Origin: Thermomicrobiales bacterium
Lineage (GTDB): Bacteria > Chloroflexota > Chloroflexia > Thermomicrobiales > UBA6265
DNA length: 5,005 bases
Direction: 5' to 3'
NCBI GenBank assembly: GCA_025928535.1
Contig: JAICJJ010000266.1
Location: forward strand, 1 to 5,005
The notes under the pieces: generated by a model
The model's input: the letters and a program-made list of their open reading frames with translations, nothing else
Database searches by the model: none
Told to the model about the DNA's origin: nothing
In this document: one piece after another, positions 1 to 5,005 of the stretch
Position numbering within the stretch: position 1 is the first letter of the stretch
Layout of the letters: each line of letters begins with the position of its first letter
Translations under genes and position numbers: made by a program

Positions 1-1
1 C

Positions 2-130
2 AATGGCTTGCTGCGCGTGCTGCGCCAACTCGGCTGGCCCCTCATTCCCGACGCGCTCCGCCACTACGGCGCCTATCCCCAGCGGGCGCTCGCCCTGCTC
101 GCCGCCCCATCGCCACCGCCGCGACTTTGA
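2..130 (+). CDS. C-terminal end of an unrecognised protein (partial, 5' end outside window)
   Basis: The plus-strand frame beginning at base 2 is open for 42 codons and ends at TGA 128-130. It reads as a plausible protein tail: a basic, amphipathic stretch (LLRVLRQLGWPLIPDALRHY) followed by GAYPQRALALLAAP and a proline-rich end. The strong G/C preference at third codon positions matches the confirmed genes in the window. I do not recognise the family, and 42 residues are too few to assign one. The frame could be open by chance in such GC-rich DNA. The clean protein-like composition and the change to non-coding, repeat-bearing sequence right after the stop favour a real gene end. It lies on the same strand as the hydrolase gene, 181 bases upstream of it. 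Confidence 0.5.
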   Translation, partial: NGLLRVLRQLGWPLIPDALRHYGAYPQRALALLAAPSPPPRL

Positions 131-142
131 CACAGCCCTGAG

Positions 143-248
143 GTAGGGACGCTGCTAGCTGCGTCCGTGGCGCGCAGCGCCACAATCAGTTCGTCCGACG
201 ACGTTCTCTCAGCCTCCGGCCGATGGGCGCAGCAAGCAGCGTCCCTAC
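143..248. repeat. Inverted-repeat element with 14-bp ends and two internal hairpins (REP/MITE-like)
   Basis: GTAGGGACGCTGCT at 143-156 is the exact reverse complement of AGCAGCGTCCCTAC at 235-248. Between these ends lie two more dyads. One is an imperfect 20-base palindrome at 147-166 (GGACGC, T, GCTAGC, T, GCGTCC). The other is a 7-bp hairpin, GTGGCGC with loop GCA and GCGCCAC, at 167-183. The left end can therefore pair either locally (147-152 with 161-166) or with the far end. No target-site duplication is visible in the flanking bases, and the element is too short to encode a transposase. From general knowledge, 'GTAGGG(A/G)CGC' dyads are common dispersed repeats in some bacterial genomes, but copy number here cannot be judged. 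It fills most of the gap between the upstream gene end and the hydrolase gene. Confidence 0.6.
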
Positions 249-294
249 ATTCCGGTTCGTGCGAAGATCTGCCGGCATGGCAATCGAATCGAAC

Positions 295-301
295 AGAAGG
301 G
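295..301 (+). promoter_or_regulatory. Ribosome binding site of the hydrolase gene
   Basis: AGAAGGG ends 10 bases before the ATG at 312. Upstream of that ATG the same frame is open back to TAG 156-158 but contains no ATG, GTG or TTG. The start at 312 is therefore the only usual start available, and the protein cannot be extended to include a signal peptide. Confidence 0.6.
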
Positions 302-311
302 AAACACGAAA

Positions 312-1205
312 ATGCCGGAGGGGCACGACGCGGTCATCGAAGCGATCGAACGGGAATTCGGCGACTTCGCGGGAAGCGGCGGCGTTGCCGCCCGCGATCT
401 CGACAGCGGCGAAACGATCGCGGTGAACGCCGACGCCACGATCGCGACGGCGAGCACGATCAAGGTTCCGATCCTGATCGAGCTCTTCCGCCGGATCGAA
501 GCCGGCGACGTTGCGCTCGACGACCGCTACGCCGTCACTGAAGCCGTTCGCGCCCCCGGCTCCGGCATCTTGCGCGACCTGTCGCTCGGCGTCGAATTGA
601 GCCTGCGCGATTTCGCGACGCTGATGATCGTGGTCAGCGACAACACGGCGACCAATCTGCTGATCGATCTGGTCGGCATCGACGTCGTCAACCAGACGAT
701 GGCCGACGCCGGCTTTCCCCGGACGCGACTGCTGCGCCGGCTCGATTTCCCCGACATCGGCACAGACGCCCGCCGCCTCGCCGTGACCACCCCGGCCGAT
801 CTCGCCGGCATCATGGCAGCTCTGGCCAACCGGACGATCCTCTCGCCGGCGAGTTGCGACGCCATCCTCGACATCATGCGAAAACAACATTACGTCGACC
901 TGACGCCGCGCTACCTCCCCTATTTTCCCTATGGCGAAGAACTGGGCCGGTCGGACAACGGCCTGCGGATCGCCAACAAGACGGGCGGCTGGCATGGCAT
1001 GCGCGCCGACATGGCGTTGATCGAATGGCCGGTCGGCGGCCGCCAACGGCGCTACGTCATCGGCGTCGGCACGGAAGGCGACCCGGACACCCGCTTCTGG
1101 GCGGAAAACACCGCCGACCGTCTGATCGGCCGCGTCTCGAAGATCATCTTCGACCATTTCGGCGGCTCGACCCTGACCGCGACCGACGCCGAAGCGAGCG
1201 CCTGA
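312..1205 (+). CDS. Class A beta-lactamase-like serine hydrolase without export signal
   Basis: This 297-residue protein has the layout of the class A beta-lactamase / penicillin-binding-like serine hydrolase family. STIK at residues 48-51 is the SxxK motif with the nucleophilic serine and its general-base lysine. SDN at 109-111 lies in the conserved context LMIVVSDNTATNLLIDLVG, and KTG is at 223-225. True class A enzymes carry a deacylating glutamate in the omega loop. Here the matching stretch (about 143-161, RLDFPDIGTDARRLAVTTP) has no Glu, and the usual Asn before the TTP segment is Ala157. The N-terminus (MPEGHDAVIEAIE) shows no signal peptide, and no upstream start could add one, so a cytoplasmic location is likely. 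It may hydrolyse an ester, amide or peptide rather than give antibiotic resistance; the substrate is unknown. The gene converges with dppC, with 6 bases between stop codons. Family assignment is secure, activity is not. Confidence 0.92.
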   Translation: MPEGHDAVIEAIEREFGDFAGSGGVAARDLDSGETIAVNADATIATASTIKVPILIELFRRIEAGDVALDDRYAVTEAVRAPGSGILRDLSLGVELSLRDFATLMIVVSDNTATNLLIDLVGIDVVNQTMADAGFPRTRLLRRLDFPDIGTDARRLAVTTPADLAGIMAALANRTILSPASCDAILDIMRKQHYVDLTPRYLPYFPYGEELGRSDNGLRIANKTGGWHGMRADMALIEWPVGGRQRRYVIGVGTEGDPDTRFWAENTADRLIGRVSKIIFDHFGGSTLTATDAEASA

Positions 1206-1226
1206 GGGGATTCACACCTTGAGGCG
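1199..1226. terminator. Weak stem-loop covering both convergent stop codons
   Basis: CGCCT (1199-1203) pairs with AGGCG (1222-1226). After one G-G mismatch the stem continues with four more pairs (1205-1208 with 1217-1220, one of them a G-U wobble in plus-strand RNA), leaving an 8-base loop. The structure spans the hydrolase TGA (1203-1205) and the dppC stop (1212-1214). Neither side is followed by a T-rich run, so it is not a textbook intrinsic terminator. Its position between converging genes is the main reason to note it. Confidence 0.25.
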
Positions 1227-2090
1227 TGGGTCGAGGATGTCGCGCAGGCCGTCGCCGAGGACGTTGAAGCCGAGGACCGCCAGAAAGATGGCGGCGCCGG
1301 GCACGATGCCGGTCCAGGGCGCGAAACTCATGAAGCCGCGGCCAGTGTTGAGCATCGTGCCCCAACTCGGCTCCGGCGGCTGGGCGCCGAGGCCGAGAAA
1401 CGACAACGCCGCTTCCGACAGGATCGCGTAGGAGATGGCGAGCGTCGTCTGCACCAGAATCGGCGGCAGCGCGTTCGGCAGCATGTGGCGCAGCATGATC
1501 CGGACGTGACTCGCGCCGCTGGCGCGGCTCGCTTCGACATACTGCTCGTGAGAGATGACGAGCCCTGCCGCCCGCACGACGCGGGTGAAGATCGGGATGA
1601 AGATGATGCCGATGGCAATCATCACGTTCGCCAGCGACGGGCCGAGCAAGGCGAGAATCGCGATCGCCAGCAAGATCGCCGGAAAGGCGAAGAGGATGTC
1701 GGCCAGGCGCATGATGACGAGATCCCAGACGCCGCCGAAATAGGACGCCACGAGGCCGAGCACGCCGCCGACGATCAGCCCGATCGACACGGAAATCGCC
1801 GCCACCTGAATCGAGATGCGCGCCCCGTAGAGAACGCGGCTCAGGATGTCGCGGCCGAATTCGTCGGTGCCGAGCAGATATTTGCCGCCCGGCGGCAGGA
1901 GTTGATCGACGTTGTGCTGCTCGTAGGGCGAAAAGGGCGCCAGGACCGGCGCGAAGATCGCCGCCAGCACCAGCAGGGTCACCAGCGTGCCGCCGAACAC
2001 CACGAGTTTGTTCCGGCGAATCCGCCCGAACGTCCGCAACCGGCGCGGCGCGCCGACCGCCGCCTCCAGGCGCATCGTTTCTACGGCCAT
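1212..2090 (-). CDS. dppC: Peptide/nickel-type ABC transporter permease, DppC family
   Basis: This 292-residue inner-membrane protein pairs with DppB to form the channel of a peptide-type (Dpp/Opp/Nik) ABC importer. An N-terminal tail with a basic stretch (RRLRTFGRIRRNK) leads into the first membrane helix (about 29-51). Then follows the DppC-type segment LLGTDEFGRDILSRVLYGAR (72-91), which precedes the transport domain. The cytoplasmic EAA-type loop that docks with the ATPase is EASRASGASHVRIMLRHMLP (186-205). The C-terminal part carries EAALSFLGLG (226-235), QPPEPSWG (237-244) and ends DPRLKV. About six helices are expected, and the length is normal. The start at 2090 is chosen because AGGAGAA (2101-2107) lies 10 bases before its ATG. 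A longer frame to 2171 would overlap dppB. It lies 37 bases after dppB, and no ATPase gene follows. Substrate cannot be assigned from the permease. Confidence 0.95.
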   Translation of the reverse strand: MAVETMRLEAAVGAPRRLRTFGRIRRNKLVVFGGTLVTLLVLAAIFAPVLAPFSPYEQHNVDQLLPPGGKYLLGTDEFGRDILSRVLYGARISIQVAAISVSIGLIVGGVLGLVASYFGGVWDLVIMRLADILFAFPAILLAIAILALLGPSLANVMIAIGIIFIPIFTRVVRAAGLVISHEQYVEASRASGASHVRIMLRHMLPNALPPILVQTTLAISYAILSEAALSFLGLGAQPPEPSWGTMLNTGRGFMSFAPWTGIVPGAAIFLAVLGFNVLGDGLRDILDPRLKV

Positions 2091-2100
2091 CGTCCCGACG

Positions 2101-2107
2101 TTCTCCT
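2101..2107 (-). promoter_or_regulatory. Ribosome binding site that fixes the dppC start
   Basis: On the minus strand AGGAGAA is followed after 10 bases by ATG at 2090. A small 5-bp hairpin (2111-2124: CGGCG, four-base loop, CGCCG) sits between the dppB stop and this site. No comparable start signal was found for the longer frame, which would begin inside dppB. Confidence 0.75.
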
Positions 2108-2127
2108 GACCGGCGCTCCCGCCGCCG

Positions 2128-3072
2128 TCATTGAATGCGCAAGCGCGGGTCGAGAAAGGTGTAGAGCACATCGACCCCGAGATTGATCAGCATGAAGACG
2201 AACGTCACCAGCAGCACCACCGTTTGCAACACCGGATAGTCGCGCTGGTTGACCGCCAGCAGCGCGTAGGTCGCAATGCCCGGCAGGTAGAAGACGGCTT
2301 CGATCAGGAACGCGCCGCCGAAGATGTAGCCGACTTCCATGCCGGCGACGGTGATGACCGGGATCAGCGCGTTCTTGAGCAGGTGCCGCCGGGTGATCAG
2401 AGCGTTGGTCAACCCTTTCGCCCGCGCCGTCCGCACGTAGTCCTGGCGGACCACTTCGAGCATCGACGACCGGGTCATCCGCATGATGACCGACGCCGAG
2501 ACGACGCCAAGCGAAATCGCCGGCAACGCCATCGACTTCAGGTTGCCCACCGGGTCGTCCGTGAACGAAATGAAGCCGCCGGGCGGAAACCATTGCTCCT
2601 TCACTGAAAAAAACAAGACCAGCATCGTGCCGAGCCAGAAGTTCGGCAGCGACAGCCCGACCATGCCGAGGCTGGTCAACCCGAGATCGACCGCGGTGTT
2701 GTGCCGCAACGCCGCGACGACGCCGAGCGGCACGGCGATGACGACGGCGATCAGGATGGCGAGCAGGGTCAGTTCGAGCGTGATCGGCAGCCGATTGGTC
2801 AATTCGGTCCGGATGTCGGTGCCGGTCGTGAGCGACATGCCGAGGTCGCCGCGCGCCAGGCGCCCGATCCAGTCGAAATACTGGATGTAAATCGGCTTGT
2901 CGAGCCCCGCCTTGTGGCGGAAGGCGGCGACCGCTTCCGGCGTCGGCTTGGTGCCGAGAAAGACGACCGCCGCGTCGCCCGGAATCAGCCGCATCATCAC
3001 GAAGACGAGGATCGACATCCCGATCAGGACGGGAATCATCGCCAGCAGCCGAATGCGGATATAGCGCAACAT
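2128..3072 (-). CDS. dppB: Peptide/nickel-type ABC transporter permease, DppB family
   Basis: This 314-residue inner-membrane protein is the DppB partner of the channel. The N-terminus (MLRYIRIRLLAMIPVLIGMS) forms the first helix (about 9-30), followed by the family's RLIPGDAA segment (28-35). The external part GLDKPIYIQYFDWIGRLARG (56-75), then DLGMSL, is typical of DppB. After NRLPITLELTLLA (93-105), which opens the transport domain, come helices near 97-122, 133-155, 182-200, 237-262 and 281-303. The ATPase-docking loop is QDYVRTARAKGLTNALITRR (210-229), followed by HLLKNALIPV. The protein ends FLDPRLRIQ. Length and motif order are normal, with no frameshift. AGAGGA (3080-3085) lies 7 bases before the ATG. 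The gene begins 91 bases after the binding-protein stop, beyond a strong hairpin, and is followed closely by dppC, so the two permeases should be made from one transcript. Confidence 0.95.
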   Translation of the reverse strand: MLRYIRIRLLAMIPVLIGMSILVFVMMRLIPGDAAVVFLGTKPTPEAVAAFRHKAGLDKPIYIQYFDWIGRLARGDLGMSLTTGTDIRTELTNRLPITLELTLLAILIAVVIAVPLGVVAALRHNTAVDLGLTSLGMVGLSLPNFWLGTMLVLFFSVKEQWFPPGGFISFTDDPVGNLKSMALPAISLGVVSASVIMRMTRSSMLEVVRQDYVRTARAKGLTNALITRRHLLKNALIPVITVAGMEVGYIFGGAFLIEAVFYLPGIATYALLAVNQRDYPVLQTVVLLVTFVFMLINLGVDVLYTFLDPRLRIQ

Positions 3073-3079
3073 CGACGGG

Positions 3080-3085
3080 TCCTCT
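3080..3085 (-). promoter_or_regulatory. Ribosome binding site of dppB
   Basis: AGAGGA on the minus strand ends 7 bases before the ATG at 3072. It lies downstream of the intercistronic hairpin at 3114-3145 and outside it, so the hairpin should not mask this site. Confidence 0.65.
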
Positions 3086-3113
3086 GGAGCAGTTCAGGCG
3101 CGAACGCCGAGGG

Positions 3114-3145
3114 CCGGGCCGCGAGGGCGTCGCCTCGCGGCCCGG
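3114..3145 (-). promoter_or_regulatory. Perfect 13-bp intercistronic hairpin between the binding-protein gene and dppB
   Basis: CCGGGCCGCGAGG (3114-3126) is exactly complementary to CCTCGCGGCCCGG (3133-3145), with a 6-base loop. In the minus-strand transcript the stem begins 18 bases after the binding-protein stop codon and ends about 28 bases before the dppB ribosome binding site. No U-run follows, so it does not look like a simple intrinsic terminator. Hairpins in this position are known in solute-binding-protein operons, where they protect the upstream message from 3' decay or attenuate transcription. Either would give more binding protein than permease. That role is inferred from position. 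Confidence 0.65.
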
Positions 3146-3163
3146 TCGGCGCCGCTCAGCGCG

Positions 3164-4798
3164 TCACTTTTCGATCCACGATTCCCGCACCCAGCGCATC
3201 ATGCCGGTCGGGAGCGGAGTGAAGCCCTGGACGTAGTCCTGCTGGGCCTGAATCAGGCGGTTGTTCGTCGAGGCGGCGATCGGCGAGAGGGTGAAGATCT
3301 GCTCCTGCACCTTGTCGTAGACCGCCTTGCGTCCTTCCCGGTCGAAGGTAGTCCGGCCCTGCTCCAGCAACTTGTCGACCCCCGGATCGGCGAAGAGTTG
3401 CGGATTGAAGCCTTGCTTGGAGTGGAACTCAGGATAGAGAAACTCGTCCGGATCGATGAACGGCCCGCCCCAGCCGCAGACCTGCATGTCGAAATCGTTC
3501 TTGCCGAAGACATCGTTGATGAAGGTGCCCCATTCGAGGCTGACGATCTGGGCATTGACGCCGATCGCCTTGAGCGATTCCTGGTCGATCGCCGCTTCCG
3601 CCGCCAGATCGGCGTACGTCGGCGACACCTTGATCGTGGTGTCGAAGCCGTCGGCGTGGCCCGCTTCGGCCAACAGCGCCTTCGCCTTGTCGACGTCCGG
3701 CGAATCGGAATAGAGCGTCAGGTCCTGCGCGTAGGCCCAACTCCATTTCGGCACGATGCCGCCGGTCAGGGGGATCGCTTGGCCGAAGTGGACGTTGTCG
3801 ACGATCGCCTTGCGGTTGATGGCGTAGGCGACCGCCTGCCGCACCTGCGGGTTGTCGAAGGGCGGCTTCGTCACGTTCATGCCGATGTAATTCCAGTTGC
3901 AACTGCCGTTTTCGAGCGCGATCGCCTTCAGGCCCGGCATGGCGGAAAGTTGCCGGTAGTCTTTCGCGGCGATCGCCTGCGCCAGATCGGCTTGCTTGGT
4001 CAGCATCGTGTTCAGGCGCGAAGTCGGATCGGTGATGAACTGGATGATCAGGTTGTCGACGTACGGCGTGCCGGCGACGTAGTAGTCGGGATTCTTGGCC
4101 AACGTCACCGCCTTGCCCGGCTCGTAGGAGACGAACTTGAACGGCCCGGTGCCGACCATCGTCGTCTGCAAGTCACCCTTGGCTTCGACGACATGCTTCG
4201 GCACCATGCTCGCCCAGGGCGAGGCCATGAACGCCAGGAACGGTCCTTGCACCTTGTTGAAATGCACTTCGACGGTGTTCGGATCGACGACCTTGACGTC
4301 CGCGACCTCGGAATACATGTAGGCGTTGGGGGAGCCGGTCTTGGGATCCTTTTGCCGTTCCATCGAAAACTTGACGTCGTCGGCGGTGAACGGCTGGCCG
4401 TCGTGCCACTTGACGCCCTGCCGCAGGTGGAAGGTGTAGGTCAGCTTGTCGTCGGAGATGTCGACCTTTTCCGCCAGATCGGGCTGGACTTCGTTCAATT
4501 GCTTGTCGTACTGCATCAACGAACTGTAGACGTGCTCGGTGATGAGGGCGGTCGAATAGGCCGACGAGATCATCGGGTCGAGCCCGACCGGGTCGGTGTC
4601 GGTGACGATCTTGATCGTGCCGCCCGGTTTCGGTGTGCCTTGTCGTGCCGGCGCCGCGAACGCGCCGGGCGTCCAGCCGAGTCCGCCGATGGCGGCGCCG
4701 CCCGGCAGAACCGCGCTTCCCTGCAGCACGCGACGGCGCGTCACCTGCACGGTCCGCGCTTTCGCGATGAATTCGAGATCGATTCGCCGGTCAGCCAT
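3164..4798 (-). CDS. Family 5 extracellular solute-binding protein (peptide-type ABC importer), Tat-like signal
   Basis: This 544-residue protein belongs to the family 5 (DppA/OppA-type) binding proteins, which capture peptides or other ligands outside the membrane and deliver them to DppBC. The N-terminus carries a Tat-like signal: TRRRVLQGS (20-28), then a glycine/alanine-rich hydrophobic stretch, with likely cleavage near AFA-A (about 46-50). No lipobox cysteine follows. The mature part opens GGTIKIVTDTDPVGLDPM (59-76). It carries the family region LAEKVDISDDKLTYTFHLRQ (108-127), then GVKWHDGQPFTADDVKFSMER (128-148), and later GTGPFKFVSYEPG (216-228) and FDNPQVRQAVAYAINRKAIV (314-333). Length is normal. 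The start at 4798 is chosen for AGGAG 6 bases upstream and the correctly placed signal peptide. The frame stays open further upstream, but only through a palindromic repeat. It is the first gene of the binding protein-dppB-dppC operon. Ligand unknown. Confidence 0.95.
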   Translation of the reverse strand: MADRRIDLEFIAKARTVQVTRRRVLQGSAVLPGGAAIGGLGWTPGAFAAPARQGTPKPGGTIKIVTDTDPVGLDPMISSAYSTALITEHVYSSLMQYDKQLNEVQPDLAEKVDISDDKLTYTFHLRQGVKWHDGQPFTADDVKFSMERQKDPKTGSPNAYMYSEVADVKVVDPNTVEVHFNKVQGPFLAFMASPWASMVPKHVVEAKGDLQTTMVGTGPFKFVSYEPGKAVTLAKNPDYYVAGTPYVDNLIIQFITDPTSRLNTMLTKQADLAQAIAAKDYRQLSAMPGLKAIALENGSCNWNYIGMNVTKPPFDNPQVRQAVAYAINRKAIVDNVHFGQAIPLTGGIVPKWSWAYAQDLTLYSDSPDVDKAKALLAEAGHADGFDTTIKVSPTYADLAAEAAIDQESLKAIGVNAQIVSLEWGTFINDVFGKNDFDMQVCGWGGPFIDPDEFLYPEFHSKQGFNPQLFADPGVDKLLEQGRTTFDREGRKAVYDKVQEQIFTLSPIAASTNNRLIQAQQDYVQGFTPLPTGMMRWVRESWIEK

Positions 4799-4803
4799 CG
4801 TGA

Positions 4804-4811
4804 TCTCCTCT
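4804..4811 (-). promoter_or_regulatory. Ribosome binding site that fixes the binding-protein start
   Basis: AGAGGAGA on the minus strand, with its AGGAG core at 4805-4809, lies 6 bases before the ATG at 4798. It sits between the start codon and the repeat at 4824-4917. It rules out the longer frame back to a TTG at 4957, whose extra 53 residues would be translated repeat DNA. Confidence 0.8.
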
Positions 4812-4823
4812 GCGCGCTGTGTT

Positions 4824-4917
4824 CCCTCACCCCCCGCCCCTCTCCCGCTGCGGCAGGAGAGGGGAACGAAACGTCTCCCCTCGCCCATCGCAATGGGAGA
4901 GGGGCGGGGGGTGAGGG
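4824..4917. repeat. BIME-like pair of inverted REP-type repeat copies
   Basis: The 23-base arms at 4824-4846 and 4895-4917 (beginning CCCTCACC and ending GGTGAGGG) are perfect reverse complements. Each half is also a separate hairpin. Copy A folds 4837-4848 with 4853-4864 and copy B folds 4877-4888 with 4893-4904. Each has 12 paired positions with one mismatch and the four-base loop TGCG (read on opposite strands). The copies, about 42 bases each, are separated by about 10 bases. Next to the loop, copy A has GC/GC and copy B has AT/AT, so both arms changed together and pairing was kept. CCCTCACC..CCCCTCTCCC repeats are, from general knowledge, common intergenic repeats in several GC-rich bacterial groups. 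The element ends about 25 bases before the binding-protein ATG and would lie in its leader or promoter region. Confidence 0.85.
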
Positions 4918-4963
4918 TTCCCGGAGCCGAAAACCGCTGCGACGGTCCTCCTTCCAACCCAGC

Positions 4964-4978
4964 CCGGCGCTACGCCGG
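4964..4978 (-). other. Short hairpin with a stop codon in its loop
   Basis: CCGGCG and CGCCGG form a perfect 6-bp stem, and the three-base loop is exactly TAG on the minus strand, the stop of the possible upstream gene. No T-run follows on the minus strand, so termination is doubtful. It may simply reflect GC-rich sequence. Confidence 0.3.
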
Positions 4979-5005
4979 CGTGGTCACAAAGCGCTTGACG
5001 AGGTC
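4970..5005 (-). CDS. Possible C-terminal end of an upstream gene (partial)
   Basis: Read from the right edge on the minus strand, the frame gives DLVKRFVTTPA followed by TAG (4972-4970). The codons are GC-rich at third positions like the neighbours, and the DNA beyond the stop is non-coding and repeat-bearing, which fits a gene end. Only 11 codons are visible, so neither family nor reality can be established. If real, it lies on the same strand as the importer operon, 171 bases upstream of the binding-protein start. It could be an earlier operon member or an unrelated gene. Confidence 0.3.
   Translation of the reverse strand, partial: DLVKRFVTTPA

Noticed and set aside
127..132. TTGACA, a perfect -35-like hexamer overlapping the first gene's stop
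   Set aside because: No acceptable -10 hexamer lies 16-18 bases downstream; the match is probably chance.
186..1157. Long open frame antisense to the hydrolase gene (323 codons, minus strand)
   Set aside because: It mirrors a confirmed gene with clear catalytic motifs. The product is low-complexity, rich in Arg/Asp/Gly, with no recognisable domain, as expected for the antisense of GC-rich coding DNA.
2091..2171. Longer dppC start overlapping dppB by 44 bases
   Set aside because: The extra 27 residues lack hydrophobic or family character, and the ATG at 2090 has AGGAGAA at the right distance.
1485..2186. Plus-strand open frame of 233 codons opposite dppC
   Set aside because: Composition is dominated by Asp, Arg, Gln and His with no domain. 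It is the antisense shadow of a hydrophobic permease gene.
2131..3222. Plus-strand open frames opposite dppB
   Set aside because: Same antisense-shadow composition, no ribosome binding site of note, and dppB is unmistakable on the other strand.
4933..4946. Terminator-like ACCG..CGGTTTT on the minus strand
   Set aside because: Only four consecutive outer pairs and four T residues; too weak to call.
4947..4953. AAGGAGG on the minus strand, a strong ribosome-binding-like sequence
   Set aside because: No start codon follows at a usable distance before the repeat, so it appears fortuitous.
4799..4957. N-terminal extension of the binding protein by 53 residues from a TTG at 4957
   Set aside because: It would translate the palindromic repeat and place the Tat-like signal far inside the protein. 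The ATG at 4798 has a good AGGAG site.
1..5005. CRISPR array, tRNA or rRNA genes, transposase genes
   Set aside because: No regularly spaced direct repeats, cloverleaf-like or ribosomal segments, or transposase coding sequence were found on either strand.

Overview
The window comes from a high-GC bacterium. It carries most of a peptide-type ABC importer operon on the minus strand, facing a convergent serine beta-lactamase-like hydrolase gene on the plus strand. The organism cannot be fixed from 5 kb. The strong G/C bias at third positions, the Tat-type signal on the binding protein, and two dyad repeats with 'GTAGGGACGC' and 'CCCTCACCCC..CCCCTCTCCC' cores would suit Chloroflexota (Thermomicrobia-like), but an alphaproteobacterium is also possible.

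Layout from left to right. Positions 2-130 are the C-terminal end of an unrecognised plus-strand protein. The 181-base gap that follows holds a repeat-like element (143-248) with 14-bp inverted ends and two internal hairpins. At 312-1205 is a 297-residue class A beta-lactamase-fold hydrolase with SxxK, SDN and KTG motifs but no visible omega-loop glutamate and no signal peptide. It converges with dppC, leaving 6 bases between the stop codons, and a weak stem-loop covers both stops. Reading leftward on the minus strand are a substrate-binding protein (4798 to 3164), dppB (3072 to 2128) and dppC (2090 to 1212). A perfect 13-bp hairpin lies between the binding-protein gene and dppB. Upstream of the binding protein is a REP/BIME-like pair of inverted repeat copies (4824-4917), then the last 11 codons and stop of a possible further minus-strand gene (4970-5005).

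How the genes could work together. The binding protein would capture a peptide or similar ligand outside the membrane, and DppB plus DppC would form the channel. The two ATPase subunits that normally follow dppC are not there, because the operon ends against the convergent hydrolase gene; they must be encoded elsewhere. The hydrolase has no export signal, so it may act in the cytoplasm, but a link to the imported ligand is only a guess from adjacency.

I see no clearly new system. The most notable points are the altered active site of the hydrolase, the ATPase-less operon, and the paired hairpin repeats whose two copies differ by matched (compensating) base changes.
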